Shown piece after piece: positions 33,481 through 42,142 of a stretch of DNA of 64,000 nucleotides; position 1 is the first letter of the stretch; the number at the start of each line of letters is the position of its first letter. The notes beneath the pieces are model-generated. The model searched no databases. It was given only the letters and a program-made list of their open reading frames with translations, and was not told the origin of the DNA. A program made the translations under genes and the position numbers. Source of the DNA: DASVUS01 sp036388675 (GTDB lineage: Bacteria; Armatimonadota; Abditibacteriia; Abditibacteriales; Abditibacteriaceae); NCBI GenBank assembly GCA_036388675.1, contig DASVRI010000022.1, positions 1 through 64,000 on the forward strand, in the 5' to 3' direction.

Positions 33481-34623
33481 TTATACCAGAGAAATGTATT
33501 CCGGCAGCGCGCCGCCGACAAGAGGCCGCGCCCAGTCGAGAAAGGCGTCTGTAACGTTGGTGCCGTTCTCATTGATGTAGTTGTTGGGCAGCGTGCGCGG
33601 TGCGTCGCCGACCTGGTCGAGGCGCGCCGTGCCTTCAATCGAGCGATAGCCCTTGTCGCCGCGCTCGCCGGTGCCTTCGCGTCCCGCCGTCACCACATAG
33701 CTGGAGCACTCATCGCCGGCCAGGCGCGTGGCCAAAGTGCCGAGGTTGTAGGCTTCATCGGCATCGGCGCGTGAGATGGCGGCCTGGCCCACGCGTGCCA
33801 GGCTACCCGGCTTGTCGCAACGCCCTGCGATACCCAAACGTTCGCTCATCAAGGCGCACAATGCGTCTCCGTTCAGCGCGTTGCCTTCACTATCTTTTGC
33901 ACCTTCGGTTGTGACCGCGACGGTGTAACCATACTTTTGATAGGCGCGACGCAGCTCATCTGTGAGAACTTCCAGGTTAACCGGACGCTCGGGCACCAGA
34001 ACGGCATGCGGCGCCGGGCTGCCCGCATCGCGGCCCAGAGCGGAAGCGGCAGCAACCCATCCGCTGTGCTGTCCCAGGATTTCAAGTACCAAAAGCGGTT
34101 CTTCTCCACCGGCGGCGGCACGCCCGGCATCGCGCGCGGCGGCGGCAGCAAAGCGAGCGGCTGAACCGTATCCAGGTGTATGATCTCCGGCAGCGACTTC
34201 ATTCTCCGCCGATAATGGAACGCCCAGCGCCACCAGTGGATAATTCACACGCTCGGCGGCATCGATGAAGAAACGCAGCAGTCCAACTGCCGGCAGGCCG
34301 CCGAGCATGAACAGCGTGCCAATATTTTGTGCGCGTAAGGCTTCGATCAGCGTCGCGCTGTCGCCTTCGGCCATCATGCGATGAATTCCCGGCAGCACCG
34401 AGCCGGGCGTGCGGCGCAGTCCTTCAATGACTTTGCGTTTTTGCGCGCCGAGGTCGGTAAAGCGACCGTCTTTCAAACCCGGCACGCCGCCCGCTGCGCC
34501 TAAAATATCAGCGATGTAGTCGCCACGTCCCGCTTCATCAATAATTCCCGCAATTGCTGAGTTCGTCACTGTTGTGGGATGTCCCGCAACTGCAATCAAG
34601 CAATTTTCGCCCCGATCCGCCAT
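33481..34623 (-). CDS. 6-phosphofructokinase-like protein with altered active site (380 aa)
   Basis: The fold pattern of PFKs is present: VAGHPTTVTNSAIAGIIDEA, LGAAGGVPGLKDG, TPGSVLPGIHRMM, and EILGQHSGWVAAASALGR. Key residues differ. The phosphate/Mg motif GGDGS or GGDxT reads GGLPA, the catalytic PKTIDND reads PLSAENE (both Asp become Glu, Thr becomes Ser), and the Arg of EVMGR is Gln. It may be a pseudoenzyme or have a changed activity. GAGGAGG lies 5 bp before the ATG. An intrinsic terminator lies in its leader at 34695-34724. Confidence 0.8.
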   Translation of the reverse strand: MADRGENCLIAVAGHPTTVTNSAIAGIIDEAGRGDYIADILGAAGGVPGLKDGRFTDLGAQKRKVIEGLRRTPGSVLPGIHRMMAEGDSATLIEALRAQNIGTLFMLGGLPAVGLLRFFIDAAERVNYPLVALGVPLSAENEVAAGDHTPGYGSAARFAAAAARDAGRAAAGGEEPLLVLEILGQHSGWVAAASALGRDAGSPAPHAVLVPERPVNLEVLTDELRRAYQKYGYTVAVTTEGAKDSEGNALNGDALCALMSERLGIAGRCDKPGSLARVGQAAISRADADEAYNLGTLATRLAGDECSSYVVTAGREGTGERGDKGYRSIEGTARLDQVGDAPRTLPNNYINENGTNVTDAFLDWARPLVGGALPEYISLV

Positions 34624-34694
34624 GTAAACGCCTCCTCAGAAGTGCAACTTCTGCTTACGTAATTCAAAAATGTGCCTCTCCAGACAACAAAAAA

Positions 34695-34724
34695 GCCGAA
34701 AGCAGCGCAGTTCGCGCTTTCGGC
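34695..34724 (-). terminator. Intrinsic terminator in the 5' leader of the PFK-like gene
   Basis: On the minus strand GCCGAAAGC and GCTTTCGGC pair across a 12-nt loop and are followed by TTTTTTG. It sits about 70-100 bp upstream of the leftward gene's ATG. No minus-strand gene lies to its right (the next gene at 34883 is divergent), so it would act within the leader as an attenuator. Confidence 0.6.
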
Positions 34725-34882
34725 CAAAAGGTACAACGAGAGGATGAAGGCACAACAACTTTCCAGCACCGACTAAACTACAATCCGACGACGCGCGATG
34801 ATGCGATGCAACTTTTATCGCTACAACTCTCGACGCGTATGCCCAAATGTTATCACATTTTTGACCTAATTGCAAATTAACA

Positions 34883-35488
34883 ATGCACTCCAAAGACGAC
34901 GATGCTGCTGCGCAGCACATACGACAACAGAAAACGGAGCTTCGTCGTGCCATGCGCGCGGCGCGCAAAGCTCTTGGCGAAGAGGCTCGCGCTCAGGCTT
35001 CGGCAACGATCTGCCGGAGGTTGACGGCCTTGCCGTTGCTGCAAACCGGCGCGCCTGTCGCTGTTTATCTGGCGACACCTGATGAGGCCAATATTGATGC
35101 CTTAGCGAGTACTCTGATACAGCGCGGAGATGTTGTCGTAGCGCCGGTTATGGGCAAGTGTCCTGCATTTACACGCCTGCGCGACTTGGAAAACGGCGTT
35201 ATCACCGATGCAACGGGCTTGCGCGTGCCCGCTTGCAATACCGATTCCGAGCACGTTACGGCCAGCAAACTGGATGTCGTTATCCTGCCGGGATTGGCAT
35301 TCGACCAGAGCGGCGCGCGTTTGGGGCAGGGCGGTGGCTGGTATGATCGAGTACTCGCTAATGCTTCTGCTGTCACGGCAATCGGCGTGTGCTTCGACTG
35401 CCAGTTACTCGCTGCAATTCCCCTCGAGTCTCACGACCGGCGTGTTTCGCTCGTCGTAACAGAAAAGCGGATCATCAAGGTTCAGTAA
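34883..35488 (+). CDS. 5-formyltetrahydrofolate cyclo-ligase (201 aa)
   Basis: It converts 5-formyl-THF to 5,10-methenyl-THF with ATP. Family motifs: KTELRRAMRAARKAL at the N terminus, PVAVYLATPDEANI, and the C-terminal DVVILPGLAFDQSGARLGQGGGWYDRVL, which contains the substrate/ATP site. Length is typical. GAGTACTC occurs twice (35107 as AST, 35349 as RVL). It is divergent from the PFK-like gene. Confidence 0.95.
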   Translation: MHSKDDDAAAQHIRQQKTELRRAMRAARKALGEEARAQASATICRRLTALPLLQTGAPVAVYLATPDEANIDALASTLIQRGDVVVAPVMGKCPAFTRLRDLENGVITDATGLRVPACNTDSEHVTASKLDVVILPGLAFDQSGARLGQGGGWYDRVLANASAVTAIGVCFDCQLLAAIPLESHDRRVSLVVTEKRIIKVQ

Positions 35489-35697
35489 AAGCGCCGGCAG
35501 AGAAGGCCGTCCGCAACGTGACGGTGCCGCAGCAATTATCAGCAGAAGATAGCCCGCCCTCATGAGACAACAGGAACCGCGTTTGAGATGTGTTCTGATT
35601 TGAGTTCTGATCTGAGCTGTGCTCTAATCGACCGGCTTCGGCGCGCAGACTGCATCCGTGATTGACGCGAGTCGCTGCGGCGGCTAAAGTTGAAGCG

Positions 35698-36855
35698 ATG
35701 AATCCATCCGATGTGACGACGGAGAAGGCCCATACAAACCAGTCGAGTACTCGTGAATCGACGTTACCCGCTCCGTTGCAAACTCTGGCGGATCGGGCTC
35801 CGGCTCTGGCGCGCGTAGTGCAATTCGGCTGGCGATTATCCGAACGCTGGGGCTTCGACCACTGCCCGCTCATCGCTGCTGCGCTTGCCTTCTTTGGTCT
35901 GCTATCGCTGTTTCCCATTCTGCTGGCGGCCCTGGCTATTCTCGGCAACCGCCTGGTGCAGCACCCGAACGAATTGCAGAGCCTGCAAAATTTTATTCGC
36001 GACTTCTTTCCCGGTGGATCGGGCGCGCTGCTGCAAGAGCGCCTCGATGAACAAATCAAGATTCTTGTCGATTCACCGGCGGCTCCCGCTGTGGGAATCG
36101 TGTCGGTGCTATCGCTGTTGTGGAGCGGACGCGCTTATTTCGATACGCTGGCTTCGGTGTTGAATTCGATCTGGCCCAACGCCACGCCGCGCACATTCCT
36201 GCAACATCAAATCGCGCTGTGGAGCACGTTGGCCGGTGCGGGCGTGTTGTTTGTGCTGTCGAGCGCGGCGACATTTGGGCTTTCGCTGGCGCGCTCGCTC
36301 AGCGACCATGTGCCGGCCATCGGGCGAGTACTCGATAGGCAGCCGTTTTTCTGGTCGAGCCTGGCGTGGTCGATTTCCTGGCTGCTCACGCTGTTCATGT
36401 TCTGGACGATTTACCGGTTTTTGCCCAACGCGCAACCGGGCCGCCGTGGTCGTATCGCCTTAGGCTCGGCCCTGGTGGCAAGTGTCGGCTGGGAATTGGC
36501 CAAGTGGGCCTTTACGCATTTTCTGTCGGATACAGCGCGCTACGGCGCCGTTTACGGCAGCGTGGGGAGCGTCGTGATTACCATGATGTGGCTTTATACG
36601 TCCTCGATGGTGATTCTGCTCGGTGCCGAAGCCAGTGCCGCTTACCTTGAGACTCGGGCGGCGGCTCGCGGCGAGGCCAAGCCGACGCAAGACAAACTGG
36701 AAGACTCCGGCCAGGCACTGCCGCAGGTCGGGCCAGCCGCTGCACCGGATGTCGAAGTGCGCACAAGGAGTAAAGACCGGGAAGATTTGGAAGGTAGCTC
36801 TGCGCCCGAATCCACCACCGTGCAGGCAGCCGCTGGAGAAAATCGTCATGTCTGA
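35698..36855 (+). CDS. YihY/BrkB-family membrane protein (385 aa)
   Basis: The YihY pattern is visible: DHCPLIAAALAFFGLLSLFPI, WSGRAYFDTLASVLNSIW, RFLPNA, GWELAKWAFTHFLS and YGAVYGSVGSVVITMMWLYTSSMVILLGAEASA, with six hydrophobic segments. The C-terminal about 60 residues are charged and low-complexity. Function is unsettled for the family. The stop overlaps the cdsA start by 8 bp, so the two are coupled. GAGTACTC occurs at 35745 and 36326. Confidence 0.9.
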   Translation: MNPSDVTTEKAHTNQSSTRESTLPAPLQTLADRAPALARVVQFGWRLSERWGFDHCPLIAAALAFFGLLSLFPILLAALAILGNRLVQHPNELQSLQNFIRDFFPGGSGALLQERLDEQIKILVDSPAAPAVGIVSVLSLLWSGRAYFDTLASVLNSIWPNATPRTFLQHQIALWSTLAGAGVLFVLSSAATFGLSLARSLSDHVPAIGRVLDRQPFFWSSLAWSISWLLTLFMFWTIYRFLPNAQPGRRGRIALGSALVASVGWELAKWAFTHFLSDTARYGAVYGSVGSVVITMMWLYTSSMVILLGAEASAAYLETRAAARGEAKPTQDKLEDSGQALPQVGPAAAPDVEVRTRSKDREDLEGSSAPESTTVQAAAGENRHV

Positions 36856-37744
36856 TACAGTCATGTCTGATACCAACGAGGCATTGGAAGCGTCCCGCAC
36901 GCGCCGCAACGCCTCGACGCGAGTACTCACCGCGCTGGTGGGCATTCCTCTGGTGGCCCTTGTTATCTGGATTGGCGGCACTCTGCTCGTGGTTGTTGCG
37001 CTATTGCTGGCGATGATAGCCATGCGCGAATTGATCGTAGCCTGTCGCCAGGCGCAAATACCTTTGGTCGTTGAGTGGACGTATCCTCTGCTGCTTGTAG
37101 TTTTTTTTGCGCTGCTGAATGCCGGTGCATTGTGGTCTCATCGCGAAACGGTTGTCCGGCCCTTTGCCTTGCTCGGCCCCGGCTTTGTGTTGTGTGCTGT
37201 TCCCATCTTGCTGCTGGCGTGGGCCGTGTTACGTTATGGCTCGCAGGCCATCGGGCTGATTTCGGTTGCCTTGACGACTCTGGCCGTGTTCTACACGGCG
37301 CTTTTTGTCTTTCTGCCTTTAACGGCACAACTTCCGGGGCGCGGCGCATGGATGATCTGGCTGCTGCTGCTGGGTGTGTGGGCAGGTGACACCGTGGCGT
37401 ATTATGCAGGTCGTGCTTTCGGGCGCACCAGGCTGACACCGCTTTCTCCCGGTAAAACGCGCGAGGGCATGGCAGCCGGTTTTGTGGCGACGCTTGCTGT
37501 ATGTGTGTTGCTGTCGTGGCGCGCCGGGTGGGCGCTGCCGCATGGCGCTACGCTCGGTGTTCTCATCGGCATCGCGGCGCCGTTGGGCGATCTGGCCGAA
37601 TCGTTCTGGAAGCGCGAGTTGGGCGTCAAAGACCTAGGCACTCTGTTGCCAGGACACGGTGGAGTACTCGACCGCTGCGATTCACTGCTTTTTGCCGCGC
37701 CCGCTGTTTACATGTATGACGTGTGGCGTCACCTTCTTCCCTAA
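36848..37744 (+). CDS. cdsA: Phosphatidate cytidylyltransferase (298 aa)
   Basis: It makes CDP-diacylglycerol from phosphatidate and CTP in the membrane. The family signature SxxKRxxxxKD...PGHGGxxDRxD is intact (SFWKRELGVKDLGTLLPGHG then GVLDRCDS). About eight hydrophobic segments precede it. The N-terminal MSDTVMSDT is a short duplication giving two possible starts (36848, 36863). GAGTACTC occurs at 36920 and at 37662, the latter inside the signature motif and encoding GVL. Confidence 0.95.
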   Translation: MSDTVMSDTNEALEASRTRRNASTRVLTALVGIPLVALVIWIGGTLLVVVALLLAMIAMRELIVACRQAQIPLVVEWTYPLLLVVFFALLNAGALWSHRETVVRPFALLGPGFVLCAVPILLLAWAVLRYGSQAIGLISVALTTLAVFYTALFVFLPLTAQLPGRGAWMIWLLLLGVWAGDTVAYYAGRAFGRTRLTPLSPGKTREGMAAGFVATLAVCVLLSWRAGWALPHGATLGVLIGIAAPLGDLAESFWKRELGVKDLGTLLPGHGGVLDRCDSLLFAAPAVYMYDVWRHLLP

Positions 37745-37787
37745 CAAGGCGCATCGGATTACGTGAGGGCATTGTTTAACGTCTAAA

Positions 37788-37914
37788 GGATGGAAAGCTA
37801 ACTCACCGCAAGCGGGAGCGCGGGCTTGCTTGAGATGATAAAGAGTACGCTCTTGCCTGAATGACAAAGCCCGCTCGCTCGCGCTTGCAGTTAGTGAAGC
37901 GCAGGTGCCGCTTC
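37788..37914. repeat. Inverted-repeat element, family R3, copy 1
   Basis: GGATGGAAAGCTAACTCACC at the left and AAGCCCGCTCGCTCGCGC followed by TTGCAGTTAGTGAAGCGC at the right form complementary arms (CTAACT...GCAAGCG against CGCTTGCAGTTAG). The same layout recurs at 60049-60161. It fills the gap between cdsA and the dioxygenase gene. Confidence 0.6.
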
Positions 37915-37990
37915 ACTCTTCGACACGTAGAAGCAGACATCAAGCGTGCGCAGCGACACGCCGCGCAACAGTGGTTTTACGCGCAAGTTT

Positions 37991-38842
37991 TTACATGAAT
38001 CCGGCGTGTCCAAGCAGCTCGCGCGTTTCTTCATCTGCGCCTTGCAGGAGTTGTGTCGTGAGTCCGTTTTGTGGTTTCTCGCCATATACAGACGGCTTGA
38101 GCCAGCCGGGGCCGTAGCCCAACAGCAGCAGGCGGCGGATGGTGCCGCCGGGCCGGGTCGGTAAGGCGCGATGCCACAGAGACCCGTGGCAGATTACCAG
38201 GCTTCCGGCGCGCAGGCGCAATGTCATTTGGCCGGGCAGGTCATCGAACTGGTCGCGCGGCAGGTCTTGCTCAGTCCACTGATGAGAGCCGGGCACGACC
38301 GACAGGGGCCCGTTTAGGTCGGTGATGTCGTCCATATAGAGCAGCACATCCAGCGCTTGCGGGCGCATGAAAAAGGGCGGCAGCGGGTCGCAAATCAATC
38401 GCTGATGAAAGTGCCACTCGGTTTCCTGGTTGGGGGCGTCAGGAAAGCAGACGCGCCCGGTAAAGCCGCGAACCTGCACGTAAGGCCCCAACACCGCGCG
38501 AGCAATCGACAGCGTCGGCTCAAATTTCAGGAAATCGAGAAAGGCTTCGTGCTTGTCCATCAGGTGACGAATGAACACGCCGCCAAACGAGCGACCGCCG
38601 GAAGTCTCAAGTCGCGCGTCGCGGCTGACCGTTTCGTCCAGCGCGGCACGCAGGCGTTCCACTTCGCTCATGGACAGCAAACTTTCGCGCACCAGATAAC
38701 CGTCACACGTCAAGGCTTCGATTTCCTGCGGCGTGGCCAGCACTTCGACATCGCGTGATGGGAAACCTTTGTGGCTATCGCGCACGCGGTAGGAAATGGT
38801 GTGGCGACCGGGAATGCTGTCTTCGTTCCATGCAATGCTCAT
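37991..38842 (-). CDS. Phytanoyl-CoA dioxygenase family protein with HxH (283 aa)
   Basis: The fold resembles the 2-oxoglutarate oxygenase family: VFIRHLMDKH, TEWHFHQRLICDP, VLLYMDDITDLNGPLSVVPGSH and SLWHRALPTRPGGTIRRLLLLGY with the distal His and the 2-oxoglutarate Arg. The iron motif reads HFH instead of the usual HxD, which could weaken or change metal binding. GAGGAGG lies 7 bp before ATG 38842. The start shares a base with the stop of the transporter gene (TGATG), so the two are coupled. Confidence 0.82.
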   Translation of the reverse strand: MSIAWNEDSIPGRHTISYRVRDSHKGFPSRDVEVLATPQEIEALTCDGYLVRESLLSMSEVERLRAALDETVSRDARLETSGGRSFGGVFIRHLMDKHEAFLDFLKFEPTLSIARAVLGPYVQVRGFTGRVCFPDAPNQETEWHFHQRLICDPLPPFFMRPQALDVLLYMDDITDLNGPLSVVPGSHQWTEQDLPRDQFDDLPGQMTLRLRAGSLVICHGSLWHRALPTRPGGTIRRLLLLGYGPGWLKPSVYGEKPQNGLTTQLLQGADEETRELLGHAGFM

Positions 38843-39753
38843 CAAACGGCCTCCTCAAGCGGAAGAGTACTCAGGTCGGTTTTCTTGTCGGCATGCGGCC
38901 CGCTTGAGGCGCGGATAACGAGCAAGGCCCCGCCAACAACCAATGCGCCCGCGCCGAAAAAGATGGGCTGCGGCACTTCACCAAAGCGCAAATAGGCCAG
39001 CACACCGGCGAAAAGAAACTGGCACAGGTTGAAAACACTGACAATCTGGCCGCGCAGGTGTTTCATCGAGTAGTTGAGAATCGAGTGACCCATGATGGTG
39101 GGAATCACGGCCAGTCCCAGAATGAGCCAGTACTCGCGCGGCGCATACAGGCGCAACGGCTCGGCGACAAAGCAAGAAATCACGAGGCAAATGACGCCGG
39201 CCATGGCATAAAGCGGCACCAGATAAAGCCAGATAGTGGGAAAATCGCGGTTGGCGCGACCCTGAGCCATGTAATGCGCGAAAAGCAACATGGAAACAAA
39301 GCAGGTAATATCGCCCAGTAGATGTTGGCGGCTCAGAGAAAAGTCGGACATCGTCAGCAAACAGACACCGGCCAGCGATACTGCCGTGCCGATGATTTCA
39401 CCCTTTGTCACCATCTCGCGCACCGAGAAATAAAGCAAGAACGGCATCACAACCGGCACCATATTAACGATGAGGCTGGCATTGGCGGCGTGCGTCCACT
39501 GCGCGCCCTGTGCCCACGAAATGAAGTGCAGCGCCAATGTCAGTGCCGGGAGCAGTGAGCGCTGCACATGTCTCCACGAGTACTCATTGCGATACTGTCG
39601 CAGTTGAATCAGGAAAAGAGGCGAAAGAAACAGTGTCGCCAGCAGCAGGCGATAGGCCGCCAGCACCGAGGGATGCAGCGTGCTCTCTTTGATCATGATC
39701 ACGGCTGTCGAGCCGCAGAACACACCGAAAGTCAGCAGGAAAATACGCAGCAT
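38842..39753 (-). CDS. EamA-type drug/metabolite transporter (303 aa)
   Basis: Ten hydrophobic helices arranged as two EamA repeats (first ending near residue 125, second starting at GDITCFVSMLLFAHY) identify a DMT-superfamily permease. VIPTIMGHSILNYSMKHL and GALVVGGALLVI are typical. The substrate is unknown. It starts 6 bp after the MoxR stop and is coupled to the dioxygenase, so it is the fifth gene of the leftward operon. GAGTACTC occurs at 38865 and 39578. Confidence 0.9.
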   Translation of the reverse strand: MLRIFLLTFGVFCGSTAVIMIKESTLHPSVLAAYRLLLATLFLSPLFLIQLRQYRNEYSWRHVQRSLLPALTLALHFISWAQGAQWTHAANASLIVNMVPVVMPFLLYFSVREMVTKGEIIGTAVSLAGVCLLTMSDFSLSRQHLLGDITCFVSMLLFAHYMAQGRANRDFPTIWLYLVPLYAMAGVICLVISCFVAEPLRLYAPREYWLILGLAVIPTIMGHSILNYSMKHLRGQIVSVFNLCQFLFAGVLAYLRFGEVPQPIFFGAGALVVGGALLVIRASSGPHADKKTDLSTLPLEEAV

Positions 39754-39759
39754 TGGTGG

Positions 39760-40869
39760 TTAGCGCGGCACTTCAACGGTGTCGAGGAGCGAGCGCACAA
39801 TATCATCGGGACGCGTGCCTTCCATCTCGGCTTCGGCGCGCAGCAGAATGCGATGTCTCAGCACCGGCGCCGCCACAGTCTTAATATCTTCGGGAATCAC
39901 AAAGTCGCGCCCGCTGATAGCGGCCAGAGCTTTGGAACACTCCAGCAGCGTTACGCTGGCGCGCGGGCTACCGCCCAGGGTGAGTGTCGGCAAATCGCGC
40001 GTGCGCCCCACAATTTGTGTGATATAGCGCACAATGCCTTCGCTGACGGTGACGCTTTGCACGGCGGCACGCGCCGCTGTCAGCGCCTGAGTACTCACCA
40101 CTTGCTGCAAGCCAACGGAGGCGAGTTGATGCGCGTTAAAGCCGCGATGCACACGCACCAGCAGCGCAGCTTCCTCATCGGGCGACGGATAGGTCATCAA
40201 CACCTTGAGGGCAAAACGGTCGAGCTGTGCTTCGGGCAGGGGATAGGTGCCTTCGTAGTCGATGGGGTTCTGCGTCGCAAAGACGGTGAAGATGTCGGAT
40301 AGATTATGCGGCTCGCCGTCAATGGTGACGTGGCGCTCCTGCATCGCTTCCAGCAGAGCGGCCTGTGTCTTGGGCGGGGTGCGATTGATTTCGTCGGCCA
40401 GCAGAATGTCGGTGAAAATCGGGCCGCGCCGGAGAGAAAAATCGCCGGTGCGCGTATCGAACACATTGGTGCCGATGACATCGCTGGGCATCAGGTCGGG
40501 CGTGAACTGCACGCGCTTAAACGTGGCGCCCAAAACGTGCGCCAGCGACTTGGCTGCCAGGGTCTTGGCGACGCCCGGCACGCCTTCGAGCAGCACATGG
40601 CCGCCCATCAGCAGAGCCACCAAAAACTGCGTGATAACGTCATCCTGTCCCACTACGGCTTTGCCCACTTCGCTGCGCACCGCTTCCACCAGTTGCTTGA
40701 CAGGCTGCATCCGAGTACTCGTTGTTGCACCCGGCGCGGCACGCTGGTGCGCGGCACCGACCTCGACTGGTTCCGCTTGTGCTGCGCCAAGCGGCTCATA
40801 GGCCACCGTATTCACAGTTGGCGTTATCGCTTGCGGCTGCGACGGCGGGTTCATAGGTTGTTCGTTCAA
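39760..40869 (-). CDS. MoxR-family AAA+ ATPase (369 aa)
   Basis: Walker A is GVPGVAKTL. The Walker B region is DILLADEINRTPPKTQAALLEAMQE, sensor 1 is TVFATQNPIDYEGTYPLPEAQLDRF, and the C-terminal lid includes SPRASVTLLECSKALAAISGRDFVIPEDI. MoxR proteins act as chaperone-like ATPases for maturation of metal- or vWA-containing complexes. The first about 60 residues are Pro/Ala/Thr-rich and not conserved. GAGTACTC at 40089 and 40713. It lies downstream of DUF4350 and DUF4129 genes, a standard association. Confidence 0.95.
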   Translation of the reverse strand: MNEQPMNPPSQPQAITPTVNTVAYEPLGAAQAEPVEVGAAHQRAAPGATTSTRMQPVKQLVEAVRSEVGKAVVGQDDVITQFLVALLMGGHVLLEGVPGVAKTLAAKSLAHVLGATFKRVQFTPDLMPSDVIGTNVFDTRTGDFSLRRGPIFTDILLADEINRTPPKTQAALLEAMQERHVTIDGEPHNLSDIFTVFATQNPIDYEGTYPLPEAQLDRFALKVLMTYPSPDEEAALLVRVHRGFNAHQLASVGLQQVVSTQALTAARAAVQSVTVSEGIVRYITQIVGRTRDLPTLTLGGSPRASVTLLECSKALAAISGRDFVIPEDIKTVAAPVLRHRILLRAEAEMEGTRPDDIVRSLLDTVEVPR

Positions 40870-40900
40870 GAATAGGCTCCTCTTAAAAGTGCGTCAAAAA

Positions 40901-42142
40901 TCATGATTGCCCACGCAGGCGCGACAGCACAAGTTCCATTTCCTGGGCATCATGCAGAGCTTCGGTTTCGTTTTCAGCGGGGGTGCGTGCGCGCTCCAGC
41001 AGCCGCTCGATGAGACGCGACGGCAGGCCGGAAATTTCTGCCGCACGGTTGGCAATGGCCGTGTCCGGGTCGGAGGCCGCCATTCCGGTGCGACGCACCA
41101 CATCGCGCCGGAAGTGCTCGGCAATAATGCTCGCAGCGGCGCGCGGACGATCGGCTTTGCGAAACAGTGCGCCCATTGCCAGAGCGAATAAAGACGCGCG
41201 CGTTACAGACTCGCGTTCCGGTAACGGTACCGGCGCGCCGAGCCTTCGCCCACTCAATGCCCACCACAACAGGGCGGCGCCCAGCAATTGCAGCATGGCA
41301 TAACGCAGCGGTGGCTGCCACAGATAATCGAGCAGCGTTGGCGACGTGGCAGCGGCCGCTTCCGGGTCATCCGGGTCGTCGGCCTGGTGGTGACGCTCGT
41401 CGAAGTACACGGCGCCGGAAGGAACATGAGCGCGCACAAAATTCGTCACCAATACGGCGTTATCGGGTTTGCTCAAAGCATGGCTGGTGAACAATAGCGC
41501 GTCCGGTGCCACGAAGACGCGGCCTTTGCCCACGTCAATGCGCGCCAGTTCCGTTCCTGCCGGCGAACCGGCGATTTCCAGATGGGCGCGGCCAATATCC
41601 AGCACGCCCTTTGAACCTTGTGCCTTGCTGACGCCGCTCCAGTAAACGCTCGCGGCGCCGGGGTCAAGTTGACTGAGCGGCGGCAAAAGCTCGTAGTTGC
41701 TTTGAAACACTCCGATGCCGCCGTTGTTGGTGATCTTCAATTCATCATAAAGATGCTGAAGGCTCGAGGCGTAGCTTTCGTCGTCCCCGTTGCTGCCGGA
41801 CCAGCCGGGAGCCGTGGCCCAGATTAAGGTGCCGCCGGCACGCACCCAGTCGAGCAACAGGCGGGCTTCGCGGCGCGAAAACTCCGTCTGAGGATCGAGC
41901 AGAAACCATACGCGGGCGGTGGCGGGCATCTGTCGCAGTGGTTTGTCGATGCGCGCCACATTGTACCCGAGGCGACTCAACAACAGGCGCAGACCTTTGC
42001 CGCCTAAAGGGGTTGCATCATCGAAGCGAGCGCGTGGGACGAAGGTGACGTCGCGCGAGCGCTGCGACACCGCGCCCAGCACGCACGCCACGACGAACAA
42101 AAGCCCGACGAGTACTTGTGGGCCGCCGATGCGCCGCCTCAT
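40901..42142 (-). CDS. DUF4350 domain membrane protein (413 aa)
   Basis: An N-terminal helix (residues 8-26) precedes a DUF4350-like domain: GGKGLRLLLSRLGYNVARID, VWFLLDPQTEFSRREARLLLDWVRAGGTLI. A second helix near residue 290 (MLQLLGAALLWWALSGRRLG) is followed by a helical tail. Such proteins accompany MoxR and DUF4129. The ATG overlaps the end of the DUF4129 gene by 4 bp (ATGA). No GAGTACTC is present, but GAGTACTT at 42108-42115 is one base off. Confidence 0.87.
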   Translation of the reverse strand: MRRRIGGPQVLVGLLFVVACVLGAVSQRSRDVTFVPRARFDDATPLGGKGLRLLLSRLGYNVARIDKPLRQMPATARVWFLLDPQTEFSRREARLLLDWVRAGGTLIWATAPGWSGSNGDDESYASSLQHLYDELKITNNGGIGVFQSNYELLPPLSQLDPGAASVYWSGVSKAQGSKGVLDIGRAHLEIAGSPAGTELARIDVGKGRVFVAPDALLFTSHALSKPDNAVLVTNFVRAHVPSGAVYFDERHHQADDPDDPEAAAATSPTLLDYLWQPPLRYAMLQLLGAALLWWALSGRRLGAPVPLPERESVTRASLFALAMGALFRKADRPRAAASIIAEHFRRDVVRRTGMAASDPDTAIANRAAEISGLPSRLIERLLERARTPAENETEALHDAQEMELVLSRLRGQS

